Assembly: GCA_019359375.1 (NCBI GenBank)
Contig: JAHHHL010000044.1
Location: 1 to 56,037, forward strand
Length of the DNA stretch: 56,037 nt
Direction of reading: 5' to 3'
Origin: Lyngbya sp. HA4199-MV5
Lineage (GTDB): Bacteria; Cyanobacteriota; Cyanobacteriia; Leptolyngbyales; Leptolyngbyaceae
Numbering within the stretch: position 1 is the first letter of the stretch; every line of letters starts with the position of its first letter. The translations under genes and the position numbers were made by a program. This document shows, piece after piece, positions 1-9,301 of this stretch. The notes under the pieces were generated by a model that was not told the DNA's origin, did not search any database, and worked only from the letters and a program-made list of their open reading frames with translations.

Positions 1-41
1 GATGCCGAAAGGCTCGAAGCTTGTCAAAATTACTCATAGTC

Positions 42-982
42 AAGTGATTTGAAACGTCCTTGACTATTAAGCAGTCAGATCGTTCGGTCTGGCTGCCTTT
101 CCTCGCTCTTTAGTCTAAACTCCAGTATCAAACTCTCAACAGCCTTCCAGGAAGCTATGGATCTAGCCTACGCCACAGAACTCAGCCTTGAACAGTATGA
201 ACTCTTTGAATCCCTTGTCAGTCCGAGCAGTCCGACGGGTAGACCTCGCAGCGTCAATTTGATGCTTGTCATCCAAGCAATCTTGTACGTCTTGGTGACG
301 GGGTGTGCTTGGCGACTGTTGCCCAACGACTATCCGCCCTACTCAACGGTCTACTACTTCCGCAAGTGGCGTCATGATGGCAGTTGGAAGCGCATTCATG
401 ACCATCTGGTGCAATGGGTGAGAGTCACTGAAGCGCGCGACCCCAGCCCCAGTGCCGCAAGCCTCGATTCTCAAACCGTGCCGACGGCGGTGATGGTGCA
501 TGAAGCTGTCGGCTATGACGCAGGCAAACAAATCAAAGGGCGAAAACGCTTTACTCTAGTCGATACTTTGGGACTGTTGATGGCTGTGCGAGTCGTTGCA
601 GGCAATGTGCCAGAACGGGAAGGGGCAAAGCAGTTGCTCCAACAGGTGCATCAGGAACGCCAACGCTTCCCACCCCTCGCCCACATTTGGGTCGATGGTG
701 GCTTCTCAGGACAAGACTTTCTCCACTGGGTCATCGATACCTTTCGTTGGATTTTAGAGGTGGTTCTACGTCCTGAAGGGGCGAAAGGCTTTGTGCTCTT
801 GCCGAAGCGGTGGACAGTGGAGCGTACCTACGGTTGGTTGCATTGGTGTCGTCGGCTCAATCTCGATTACGAGCGATTACCTGCCTCTTCTGAAGCATTC
901 ATTCACATCGCGATGATTCGACTCATGCTACGCAGACTGGCTTGAGCTTTTTTACTCTCTCCGTATTTCCAAACATCCTCTT
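42..982 (+). mobile_element. IS5-family insertion sequence, ends tentative
   Basis: A single full-length IS5-type transposase gene is flanked by short non-coding arms. The ends are proposed from a weak inverted similarity between the left arm (AAGTGATTTGAAACG region) and the complement of the right arm (GGATGTTTGGAAATACGG region). They share a TTTG/AAA core, but the match is poor. No target-site duplication could be assigned, so the true ends may differ by tens of bases. Confidence 0.45.
157..945 (+). CDS. IS5-family DDE transposase
   Basis: This 262-residue protein should cut and rejoin the ends of its own element. The N-terminal part (about residues 10-85) is the DUF4096-like helical domain seen in single-ORF IS5 transposases (GRPRSVNLMLVIQAILYVL, then GCAWRLLP). 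The DDE catalytic core follows: Asp in LDSQT, Asp in WVDGGF and Glu in VERTYGW, with the usual C-terminal SEAFIHIAMIRLMLRR. Unlike many IS5 relatives, which need a -1 or +1 frameshift, it is read in one frame. It appears intact, with no stop or truncation, so it may still be active. It starts at an ATG and stands alone. Confidence 0.9.
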   Translation: MDLAYATELSLEQYELFESLVSPSSPTGRPRSVNLMLVIQAILYVLVTGCAWRLLPNDYPPYSTVYYFRKWRHDGSWKRIHDHLVQWVRVTEARDPSPSAASLDSQTVPTAVMVHEAVGYDAGKQIKGRKRFTLVDTLGLLMAVRVVAGNVPEREGAKQLLQQVHQERQRFPPLAHIWVDGGFSGQDFLHWVIDTFRWILEVVLRPEGAKGFVLLPKRWTVERTYGWLHWCRRLNLDYERLPASSEAFIHIAMIRLMLRRLA

Positions 983-1096
983 AGTATAGACGGTCTATCC
1001 AGCAGAAAAGTATTCAGCTAAAGCCTGTCAGTCGTGTCTGATCTTGTTTGCGATCGGTGCGTTTTAGTCATTACCGATGTATCGAGTCTCTTACTG

Positions 1097-2251
1097 TTAG
1101 CGATGGCAACCATCAGCACCAAAGCGAATGCGCAAAAGGGATAAATCATCGTCTAAGGCTGCCTTCGTATTGAGCGTCTTGACGTGACTTAAGATGTAGT
1201 CTAACCCTGTATGAGCAATGGCATCTTGATCATTCACAAGGAGCGACATAAAGGCATCAAATCCCCACAACTCATCTCCTCGAAAGATTTCGTAAATACC
1301 ATCACTAAAAACATACAAAATGCTGGATGAATCAATGTCGCAGCGTTGATCCGTAAAACGAGTATCCGGTAACATTCCAACAGGCATGCCCGTTGTTTTT
1401 AATTGCGTCACTTGCCTGTCTTGATGGCTTTGTCCATGCAGTAAAATGGCGGGTGGGTGTCCGGCACTCGAATAGACTAACTGACGTTTCGCATGATTGT
1501 AAACGCCGTACCAAATCGTAAAGTATTTATCGTTTTGGTTATCCATTTGAAAGGCTTCATTGAGCGCTGTTAAAACATGGCTCGGCTGATAGAAATTAAC
1601 GCCATCCATCGACTGCGATCGCAGCATGTTTAAGATAGAAATAGATGGTAAAGCCGCCCCTAAGCCATGCCCTGAAACATCTAATAAATAAATCACTAAA
1701 TAGTCGGGATCAAGCCAGTAATAGTCAAAACAATCGCCCCCAAGATGCTGGGATGGCACAAAGCGAGCATCGATCGTGACGTTACCATGCAGCGGTTTAG
1801 GCAACAGCGATCGCACGTATGCGGCGGCTTCGTTAAACTCTGACTCCAACAAATGCTTCTGAGTGGTTAAATCCTGGTTGATCTGATGGAGCCGCAGCCC
1901 TGCACGCACTCGTGCTTTTAATTCATTCAGTTCAAACGGCTTTGTGAGGAGATCATCAGCGCCATTATCTAGGCCATAGACCCGGTCTTCGATCGCGTCA
2001 CGAGACGTGAGCAAGATGAAGAAAGCGGTAGACAAATCAGGATCAGTTTTAATGGTGCGACACACGGTCAAGCCATCCATCAATGGCATCAGCCAATCAC
2101 AAATAATGAGGGCGGGGCGCAGCGCTTTTGCCTGTTTAATACCGTCTAACCCGTTGCTTGCCACACTCACGTCATAGCCCTGATCAGTCAGTATTTTTTT
2201 CAAAATGAGCTGAATCGTTGGGTCGTCATCAATGATTAAAACGTGCGGCAT
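1097..2251 (-). CDS. Response regulator with SpoIIE/PP2C phosphatase output
   Basis: This 384-residue protein joins an N-terminal receiver domain (about 1-120; acidic pocket DDD at 8-10, phospho-acceptor Asp52 in IICDWLMP, Lys in TKPFE) to a short coiled linker and a C-terminal SpoIIE-type PP2C phosphatase (about 165-380; metal-binding Asp in LGGDCFDYYW and DVSGHG, then FSDGIYE). The family (RsbU-like) dephosphorylates an anti-sigma-factor antagonist when the receiver is activated. The gene is divergent from an RsbW-like kinase 136 bp away, which suggests one partner-switching module. No STAS-domain antagonist is encoded nearby, so its substrate is not in the window. Confidence 0.9.
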   Translation of the reverse strand: MPHVLIIDDDPTIQLILKKILTDQGYDVSVASNGLDGIKQAKALRPALIICDWLMPLMDGLTVCRTIKTDPDLSTAFFILLTSRDAIEDRVYGLDNGADDLLTKPFELNELKARVRAGLRLHQINQDLTTQKHLLESEFNEAAAYVRSLLPKPLHGNVTIDARFVPSQHLGGDCFDYYWLDPDYLVIYLLDVSGHGLGAALPSISILNMLRSQSMDGVNFYQPSHVLTALNEAFQMDNQNDKYFTIWYGVYNHAKRQLVYSSAGHPPAILLHGQSHQDRQVTQLKTTGMPVGMLPDTRFTDQRCDIDSSSILYVFSDGIYEIFRGDELWGFDAFMSLLVNDQDAIAHTGLDYILSHVKTLNTKAALDDDLSLLRIRFGADGCHR

Positions 2252-2387
2252 AGCGTTGAGATGTCATTAAAGCGTTAAAAAGAACGATTACTCAGGGCAA
2301 ATTTTAGTCAGAATGAAGGCAGTAAACCGATTAAGATAGGGCTAGCAAAAATGTGTCTTCTGCAATGAAAGCGATACAAAACCGCTC

Positions 2388-2903
2388 TTGGCACTTGGCG
2401 ACGTGTTTCGCCAGAAGCCTGACTTAAACGCTATTGAGGATTCTTTACCCTTGCCAGCAGTTCAAAGAGCTTTTCTACAGGTCAAAACAGACCTTAACGC
2501 ACTCGTTGACGTTCTTTCCTGGTTTGACCAGTTTAGCGGGTCACCCCTTTCCGATCGCGATTGGCAGCAGTGTCAGCTTGTGTTGGCAGAAGGGTTCACA
2601 AATGCTGTCCGCCATGCCCATTGTGGTCGTCCAGTTGAGCTTTTGATCGATATCGAGGTCATGATCTTTGCGGAACAACTTGAAATTCGGCTTTGGGATT
2701 ATGGGTCTCCGTTTAATTTGGCGCATCAGCTTGAGCAGTTGCCATCCTCGTTTGATTGTGATGCTGAAGGGGGACGTGGGCTTCAGCTAATGCAAAAGTT
2801 AACCGATGGCTTAAGCTATACGCGAACAGGAAAGCGAAATTGTTTGTTGCTTGTCAAGCACTACAGTAAAGACGACGCGCTGTCTGACAAGATCAAACGG
2901 TAG
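2388..2903 (+). CDS. RsbW-like ATP-binding protein (anti-sigma factor / serine kinase)
   Basis: This 171-residue protein has a single HATPase_c_2 fold of the RsbW/SpoIIAB type. The N box is visible in LVLAEGFTNAVRHAH (about residues 64-78), the G1 box in LRLWDYGSPF and the G2 region in EGGRGLQLMQKL. Such proteins phosphorylate a STAS antagonist and bind a sigma factor or other target. No in-frame ATG lies near the start; TTG is used here and the in-frame GTG five codons later (2403) is an alternative. It is divergent from the SpoIIE-type phosphatase regulator, whose activity would oppose its kinase activity. The partner and target are unknown. Confidence 0.85.
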   Translation: MALGDVFRQKPDLNAIEDSLPLPAVQRAFLQVKTDLNALVDVLSWFDQFSGSPLSDRDWQQCQLVLAEGFTNAVRHAHCGRPVELLIDIEVMIFAEQLEIRLWDYGSPFNLAHQLEQLPSSFDCDAEGGRGLQLMQKLTDGLSYTRTGKRNCLLLVKHYSKDDALSDKIKR

Positions 2904-2957
2904 CAAATCGCGTGCGAGGCGAGGCTTTTTAACGGTGTGAGAGGTATCGGCCGCCGC

Positions 2958-5900
2958 TCAAACCTGCCTTTTGGTCGCTAAGAAGAGTTGGACTTCGTTC
3001 AGGGCTTGTTTTAATTGAGTGAGCTGTGTGGTTGCCGAGTCGTGGAGCTGATTTTGTCGCGCTTGCTGTTCTAGCTGACTGGCGATCGCAGCCATTGCCG
3101 TTAAACCTACATTGGCACTGGCTCCTTTCACATGATGGGCTGCTTGCTCAAGGTTATAGAAATGGCGCTGAGCGATCGCCGTTTCCAGCGTGCCCAAATG
3201 ATTGCCCGTGTCTATCACAAACACCTGCAATAATTCGAGCTCAAAGGCTTCATTACCGTCTGACAGTTGATGCAAATGCTCCCAATCCATCAATGCATGA
3301 AACCGTTGGGCGCAAGAGTCGCTGTTGGTATCTGACGGCTCAACCATTTGAGGAGAAACGCTTTCCATCTGCTGACCCTGCTGGCTGGGGCTATTCTTGT
3401 TGGGGTGCTCGGTCAACACGGTAGAGTGCTCTGACGCGATCGCGGCTGGGGTAGACAATGCTGCCGTGGCAGGTGAGTGAGGGGTGAGGTCACTGGTGGT
3501 GGGTAGTGGGTTACTCCTCTGTTCAAGCAATACCTGGCTCCACTGGGACAATTTAGCCGCCAGCGCATCCTTTAGCAGGGGTTTACTGAGGTAATCATTC
3601 ATCCCAGCCGCAAGACAGTTTTCGCGGTCTTCTTTCATGGCGTTAGCCGTCAGCGCAACGATTACAGGCTGCGGGTGGAGGTTTAACCGTCGCACTTCAC
3701 GCGTTGTATTATAACCGTCGAGACCAGGCATCTGACAATCCATCAAAACCAGATCGTAGGACGTTTGGCACATCATTTGTAGGGCGACTTCGCCGTTGTC
3801 AGCCAGATCAGCGGTGTAGCCCAGAAACTTAAGCTGACTCAACGTCACCCGCTGATTCACAGCATTATCTTCAACCAGTAAGAGTTTGAGCGGTAGAGGT
3901 GCTGGCAAAGGCGCGATCGCGGTTAATTCTCCGGCAGTCTGGCTTGCGATTGGCTCCAGGGAGGGTGGTCCGATCGGCAGCAGTGCTGGTTCAGACACTT
4001 TCTGCTCAGCCAATCCCTGGTCAAGCAATCCCTCCATAGCGGAGTGGAAGCGCGGATCCTTCATCAGGGTGTTCATGATGCAATCCATTAAGCGCGATTG
4101 TTTGACTGGCTTCACCAGATAAGCGGAGAATCCCAGGGCTAACGCCTGTTTACGGCTTCCTCGAGAGTTTAGAGAGGTCATCATGATCAACTTAGTGTGT
4201 GCCAGCAGCGGTTCTGCTTTAATCTGACGACCCAGCATCTCACCGTCCATCGCTGGCATCTGCATATCTAAAATCGCTAAATCGTAAGGTCTGCCTGTTT
4301 GAGCGCGGTGTCGCAAGATCTGAAGCGCCGCCTCACCATTTTCTGCTTCGTCAATCTGCATACCCCAGGCAGAGACTTGATAGCGCACAATTTTGCGATT
4401 GGTCGCGTTATCATCCACTACTAACAATCTGAATTGGTCGAAGGGCAGGGCTGTCGCGCGCTGGTTTGATGCCATTGGTCGGTTGAGTGTGCGATCGAAG
4501 GTTAACGTCGCCCAAAACCGCGAACCTTGCCCGACCTTGCTTTCTGCGCCAATTTCGCCCCCCATTAGCTCAACTAATTGGCGTGAAATGGCTAATCCTA
4601 AGCCCGTACCACCATACCGCCGTGTGGTAGAAGCATCAACCTGAGAAAACGGCTTGAACAGACGCTCTAATCCAGCCGCCGGGATGCCAATGCCCGTATC
4701 TGTAACCGAAAACAGGATGGTTGCTGCTGTCGCTGTTTCAGCCACGAGCGATGCCTGCACCACCACTTCGCCACGACTGGTGAATTTGATGGCATTGCCA
4801 ACCAGATTGGTCAAAATTTGGCGTAGTCGATTGACATCCCCTCGCAGTTGGGTCGGCAAATTGCGGTAAACCAGGGTTGCCAGCTCTACCTTTTTAGCGT
4901 GGGCAGCCGATGCCAGAAGGTCTGCCACTTCCTCAAGACAGAGATTGAGATCAAAATCGAGGACTTCTAGCTCCACTTCGCCAGCTTCTAACTTGGAGAA
5001 GTCCAGAATTTGATTGATGAGGTTCAGCAAATTTTCACCACTGGTCTGAATGGTATCGACGAAATCCCGTTGCTCCAGATCCAGCTCTGTGTCTTTCAAG
5101 AGTTCGGTCATGCCGAGCACGCCGTTCATGGGTGTGCGAATTTCGTGGCTAACGGTTGCCAGAAAAATACTCTTCATCTGAGACGCTTGTTCGGCTTCTC
5201 GACGGGCTTGCTCCAGCGCCAGATTGCGTTCTGCTAGTTGTTCGCGCTGTTGGGTTTCGCGCACCAGCAGATGCGCCTGTGCCAGGGCAATACCGACTTG
5301 ATCGGCTAGTTGAGTCAGAAAATCGACCTCAAAGGAGCGCCACTGTCTGGGAGCCGAGCATTGGTGAGCGATGAGCAAACCCCAAAGTTGTGCTTTCCCG
5401 GTGGCACTTCGCCCCTGAATGATGGGGACAATCAGGTTTGCTCTGACCTGGAATTGGGCTAATAGCTCACGGTGACAGTCGTTAAGGGCGATCGCGTCAA
5501 GGTCGTCGATCGCCTGTGTTCGACCACGGGCATATTTTTGCCAGCCACCCTCCATCAGGCAAGAATCTTGAATGACGGTTCCCAGTGCTGACGACCATTG
5601 AGCATCAACGGATTCAACCGCAATGGTGCCCGACCAGTCAGGCTCAAAGCGGTAGATGAGGACGCGATCGGCTTGCAGAAACTGACGCACTTCAGCCACT
5701 GTCGTGCCGACAATATCGTCCAGATCAAGGGATTGACGAATGCGCAGAGTAATGGCTGTCAGCAGGTAAGCTCGGTGGTTCTGGCTTTCTAGCTCTTGCT
5801 CAACCAATTTGCGCTGAGTCACATCGCGCACGATGATCACGGCTTCATCTTCGCCACTGACGGCAATGCGGGCTTCTTCGTAATGAATGCCATCATTAAG

Positions 5901-7472
5901 CGCAATCTCATACTCACAAAATTGCAGTTCGCCAGTGCGTAGGGCTTCATTCAGACACTGCTGGCGTTTGTAGGCAACGTCGAGCGGCAATACGTCTGTT
6001 TCACGCTTGCCAACCACTTCATCAGGCGGCAAGAGCGTATCAAATTCTTTCGCAAACTTGACATCTAAATAAACGCCTTCACGGTTAACACGCAGCATTA
6101 AATCGGGAATCGCGTTTAACAATGCCTGATTGCGAGCCTCGGTTTTGCGCAGCGTTTCTTCGATGTGTTTGTGATCGCTAATGTCGCTGAACGTGCAAAG
6201 GACATGCTGAATGCTGCCATCGGGGTTAAAGTGCGGATCGGCATTCACCAGTAGCCAAATCTGATCATCGTATTTTGGACGGTAAACGCCCATGACGACG
6301 TTGTGCATGGGTTTACGAGTGGCGATCGCCTGCGCCACCGGATGCTGGTCGCCTGGAAACAGCGATCCATCTTCATGTACAACCTGCCAATGGGGATCAT
6401 GCGAGGTCATGCCCAACAACTGGGCTTCATCCAGCCCCAGCATGGAGAGGGCGGCTGGATTGACCATCAAGATTTCGGCGTGTGACCCTTGCAGCACAAC
6501 ACCCGTCTGGAGATGCTGCACCAGGTCACGAAAATGCCCCTCACTTTGTCGTAGCGCGCGTTCAGTGAGCTTGCGCTGTGTGATGTCTTGCAACTGCGAA
6601 ACAAAATACAGTGGCTGCCCCTCCGTGTCTCGTAGTAACGAAGCAGTGAGCGATACCCAGACGGTGTGCCCTAGTTTATGGATGTAGCGTTTTTCGAGCT
6701 GATACGACTCGATCGCGCCGATGCGTGCCTGGTGGTAATAGGGCAAGTTTGACTCAAGATCATCGGGATGGGTTAGCTCTTGAAAGGTTTTGGTCAGCAT
6801 TTCTGCTTCGTCATAGCCACAAATGTCGCAGACCGAGCGATTGACCTGGAGAAAGCGCCCATCCAGCCCAACTAGCGCCATGCCGATCGCGGCGCAATGA
6901 AACGCACTCCGAAAACGTTCTTCACTATGGTGCAGAGCCAGTTCTACCCGTTGTCGATCGCTCATGGCTACGGTTAATGCGTCGAGGTTAAACCGTAGTT
7001 CTAACTGGCTCACCACCTGACGGCTCAGCCGACGCAGGGCTTCAATCTGCTGTGGCTGTGGCTCACGAGGCACCTGATCCATCACGCAGATCGTGCCGAT
7101 CGTGTAGCCAGCAGGTGTGATCAACGGAGCGGCAACATAGAAGCGCACGTAGGGGGCATTGGTGACGACCACATTAGTCGCAAACTGTTCATCGGCAGTC
7201 GTATCGGCAATGACCAGAATATCCTGCCGCTCAACGCAAAGTGGGCAAAAGCCAACATGCAGATCGGCTTGATCAATGACCAGCCCAACAGTGGATTTAA
7301 ACCATTGATAATCGTCTGCGACTAATGTAATCAGTGCCATCGGCGTGCCGCAAATTTGAGCTGCCAACTGAGCCAGATCGTCAAACGCTTCTTCAGAGGG
7401 TGTACCCAGCACTTGATACTGGTAAAGAGCCTCTAACCTTTTTGCTTCCTGATCCGGTTGCAATACCTTCAT
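2958..7472 (-). CDS. Hybrid sensor histidine kinase, GAF-PAS-PAS-PAS-GAF-HK-REC-REC-HPt
   Basis: This 1504-residue phosphorelay kinase has a GAF domain (about 20-170), three PAS domains (about 185-555), and a second phytochrome-type GAF (about 570-735). It then has HisKA with phospho-His776 ([13 protein letters not shown]), HATPase_c (about 885-1000; [15 protein letters not shown] and [12 protein letters not shown]), two receivers (Asp1069 in [11 protein letters not shown]; Asp1245 in [11 protein letters not shown]) and a C-terminal HPt with His1447 ([11 protein letters not shown]). No membrane segment is evident, so it is probably cytosolic. The second GAF has Cys666-His667 followed by a VRANLIVPI strand, the place where cyanobacteriochromes attach bilin. 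The last relay partner is not encoded here, although the neighbouring receiver-phosphatase is a plausible target. Confidence 0.92.
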   Translation of the reverse strand: MKVLQPDQEAKRLEALYQYQVLGTPSEEAFDDLAQLAAQICGTPMALITLVADDYQWFKSTVGLVIDQADLHVGFCPLCVERQDILVIADTTADEQFATNVVVTNAPYVRFYVAAPLITPAGYTIGTICVMDQVPREPQPQQIEALRRLSRQVVSQLELRFNLDALTVAMSDRQRVELALHHSEERFRSAFHCAAIGMALVGLDGRFLQVNRSVCDICGYDEAEMLTKTFQELTHPDDLESNLPYYHQARIGAIESYQLEKRYIHKLGHTVWVSLTASLLRDTEGQPLYFVSQLQDITQRKLTERALRQSEGHFRDLVQHLQTGVVLQGSHAEILMVNPAALSMLGLDEAQLLGMTSHDPHWQVVHEDGSLFPGDQHPVAQAIATRKPMHNVVMGVYRPKYDDQIWLLVNADPHFNPDGSIQHVLCTFSDISDHKHIEETLRKTEARNQALLNAIPDLMLRVNREGVYLDVKFAKEFDTLLPPDEVVGKRETDVLPLDVAYKRQQCLNEALRTGELQFCEYEIALNDGIHYEEARIAVSGEDEAVIIVRDVTQRKLVEQELESQNHRAYLLTAITLRIRQSLDLDDIVGTTVAEVRQFLQADRVLIYRFEPDWSGTIAVESVDAQWSSALGTVIQDSCLMEGGWQKYARGRTQAIDDLDAIALNDCHRELLAQFQVRANLIVPIIQGRSATGKAQLWGLLIAHQCSAPRQWRSFEVDFLTQLADQVGIALAQAHLLVRETQQREQLAERNLALEQARREAEQASQMKSIFLATVSHEIRTPMNGVLGMTELLKDTELDLEQRDFVDTIQTSGENLLNLINQILDFSKLEAGEVELEVLDFDLNLCLEEVADLLASAAHAKKVELATLVYRNLPTQLRGDVNRLRQILTNLVGNAIKFTSRGEVVVQASLVAETATAATILFSVTDTGIGIPAAGLERLFKPFSQVDASTTRRYGGTGLGLAISRQLVELMGGEIGAESKVGQGSRFWATLTFDRTLNRPMASNQRATALPFDQFRLLVVDDNATNRKIVRYQVSAWGMQIDEAENGEAALQILRHRAQTGRPYDLAILDMQMPAMDGEMLGRQIKAEPLLAHTKLIMMTSLNSRGSRKQALALGFSAYLVKPVKQSRLMDCIMNTLMKDPRFHSAMEGLLDQGLAEQKVSEPALLPIGPPSLEPIASQTAGELTAIAPLPAPLPLKLLLVEDNAVNQRVTLSQLKFLGYTADLADNGEVALQMMCQTSYDLVLMDCQMPGLDGYNTTREVRRLNLHPQPVIVALTANAMKEDRENCLAAGMNDYLSKPLLKDALAAKLSQWSQVLLEQRSNPLPTTSDLTPHSPATAALSTPAAIASEHSTVLTEHPNKNSPSQQGQQMESVSPQMVEPSDTNSDSCAQRFHALMDWEHLHQLSDGNEAFELELLQVFVIDTGNHLGTLETAIAQRHFYNLEQAAHHVKGASANVGLTAMAAIASQLEQQARQNQLHDSATTQLTQLKQALNEVQLFLATKRQV

Positions 7473-7767
7473 GGTCTACCCTTAGTCGCCTAAAATGCGT
7501 GCGTGCGCCTTGTTGATGAGTCAACCATTCGTTCAGTACTCAAGAAACGTACTCTTACTCCCTGTAATGGTCTGAGCGCTAGTCAGATCAGTGCCGGGGG
7601 AGGCTGGCTGTAAAGCACGGAATCACTCTAAATCTTGCATCTTGTATGAGTTTGCCCTGATCTATTGTTACACTCACCATTTGCACGAAACGAGTGGTAG
7701 GGCGATCGTACCGTCCATCAATGGTCAATGTTAATCAGCGCTACCATCCAGTCAATTAATGACGATG
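7473..7767. other. Intergenic region, no supported gene
   Basis: This region lies upstream of the hybrid kinase. It holds AT-rich patches and one GGGCGATCG motif, but no hairpin with a T run and no convincing open frame. It probably contains the kinase promoter, which could not be placed. Confidence 0.5.
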
Positions 7768-7929
7768 CTAATCATCCAGGCACCACGATAAGAAGGCGAT
7801 CGCCCCCAGCAGATAGACCCAGCTTGGCACACTTATGATTTGAAACAGGGTAAACGGTAGCTCTAACACCCCGATCAGCGACAAGCTGAAGAGCAGCATA
7901 CCCACCAGAACCATCCATAGCATCAGCAC
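7768..7929 (-). CDS. Possible small two-helix membrane protein
   Basis: A short open frame starting at GTG (or ATG at 7923) encodes about 53 residues. They are almost entirely two hydrophobic segments, MLWMVLVGMLLFSLSLIGVL and VPSWVYLLGAIAFLSW, ending in CLDD. A basic stretch (KQKKTTKRD) precedes the chosen start in the same frame, but has no ATG before an upstream stop codon. It lies downstream of the CDF exporter gene on the same strand, with 142 bp between them. The hydrophobic pattern favours a real small protein, but no family is recognised. Confidence 0.3.
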   Translation of the reverse strand: MLMLWMVLVGMLLFSLSLIGVLELPFTLFQIISVPSWVYLLGAIAFLSWCLDD

Positions 7930-8071
7930 CCAATCTCTCTTTGTGGTTTTCTTCTGCTTAAAAACACCTTGCTAAGGATCGTGAATTAAATAACCTGTAG
8001 AGCTGAGGTTTGGTCGGGACATGCATTGCCATGCCCCTATACAGATGATTGCACCTGAATCAATCTGTGAT

Positions 8072-9028
8072 CTAAGGATGGTCTGTGAGTGGCGTAAGGG
8101 TACAGCTACAGGTCGCGCTACCCAGCTCGATTTGAATCGTGGCGTGGGCGATCCCAAACTGGGCTTGCAGCGATTCACACAGGTAAACCAGAAACGCATC
8201 GCCGGGATGTCCTTCTGGCATGACGAGATGCGCCGTGAGAGCAGTTTCGGTTGTGCTCATGCCCCAAATGTGGAGATCATGCACTTGCTCAACGCCGGGG
8301 CGTTCTGCCAGGTAGGCTTTGACGGCACGTTCGTCGATCGCATCCGGGACAGCATCGATCGCCAGCTTAAAGGAATCTTTGAGCAACTGCCAGGTGCCGC
8401 CAATAATCAAGGCGCTGATGACCAAACTGAAGGCTGGATCAAGCCAGACCCAATGAGTGGTCAAAATGCCGATACCTGCCAGCACCACACCTACTGACAC
8501 CAGGGCATCCGCCGCCATATGCGAGAATGCCGCTCGGATGTTTAAATCTTGCTTGCGACCAGACATAAACATCAGCGCCGTTGCCGTATTGATAGCAATG
8601 CCGATCGCCGCCACAGCGATCACGATGCCACCCTGCACCTCATCGGGTCGGCTAAACCGTTGAATGGCTTCCCATGCCAGCCCTCCCGTGACCACCAGGA
8701 GAAAAATCGCGTTTAAGAACGCTGCCAGAATAGACGATCGTCGCCATCCGTAGGTATAGCGGCTGGAAGGTTGCCGACGCGCCAGCACACTCGCGCCCCA
8801 CGCCAACACCAACCCTAAAACGTCACTCAAGTTGTGTCCCGCATCTGCCAGGAGTGCGACCGAGTTTGCCACGTAGCCAAAAATCACCTCAAGACCGACA
8901 AAGCTCAGGTTCAACACCAACCCGATCGCAAAGGCGCGACTGTAGTTGGCTGGAGCATGGTGATGGTGATGTCCAGCATGACTGTGCCCGTGGTGATGAT
9001 GATCCTGTCCGGCGTGGTGATGGGTCAT
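8072..9028 (-). CDS. CDF-family cation efflux protein (CzcD/ZitB-like)
   Basis: This inner-membrane antiporter should export Zn2+, Co2+ or a related divalent metal in exchange for protons. The protein of about 318 residues opens with a His-rich metal-binding tail (HHH clusters over the first 30 residues). About six membrane helices follow, with the family signature NSVALLADAGHNLSDVLG carrying the HxxxD metal site. The matching site in helix 5 is HMAADALVSVG, and a C-terminal cytosolic domain follows (HDLHIWGMSTTE). I chose the ATG just before the His-rich tail; an in-frame GTG at 9076 would add 16 residues. No metal-responsive regulator is adjacent. Metal specificity cannot be read from sequence. 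Confidence 0.9.
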   Translation of the reverse strand: MTHHHAGQDHHHHGHSHAGHHHHHAPANYSRAFAIGLVLNLSFVGLEVIFGYVANSVALLADAGHNLSDVLGLVLAWGASVLARRQPSSRYTYGWRRSSILAAFLNAIFLLVVTGGLAWEAIQRFSRPDEVQGGIVIAVAAIGIAINTATALMFMSGRKQDLNIRAAFSHMAADALVSVGVVLAGIGILTTHWVWLDPAFSLVISALIIGGTWQLLKDSFKLAIDAVPDAIDERAVKAYLAERPGVEQVHDLHIWGMSTTETALTAHLVMPEGHPGDAFLVYLCESLQAQFGIAHATIQIELGSATCSCTLTPLTDHP

Positions 9029-9196
9029 AGTGATGAAGGAGAGAATGGCTGGAGCAAGCGAGGCTACCATCGCCACAGAGCAAGCGCCACAGAGTAAGTA
9101 TTAGAGCAAGCGCCATCGATGCTCGTATTTTAATTCACAATGCTGATTCCTATGAGAACTGTGCGGCAGACATCAATCTACAGGCTAAAGCAAAAA

Positions 9197-9223
9197 GCCT
9201 CCTGATATGAAAGTGCAGGAGGC
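9197..9223 (-). terminator. Rho-independent terminator of the SLH porin gene
   Basis: Two perfect 8-bp arms, GCCTCCTG and CAGGAGGC, are separated by 11 bases. Read on the minus strand, the hairpin is followed at once by a TTTTTG tract. It lies about 80 bases beyond the stop codon of the minus-strand porin gene. Confidence 0.8.
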
Positions 9224-9301
9224 GCATGAGTTGCCTTGTGTGCTCTGTTCTATGTCGGGGCGGTCAGCGTCAGGTGACGCAGAGTTTAAAGCGAAGATGG
9301 T

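Noticed and set aside
3026-3424. 132-residue frame opposite the hybrid kinase
   Set aside because: It lies wholly inside a clear coding gene on the other strand and has no family features; it is an antisense shadow.
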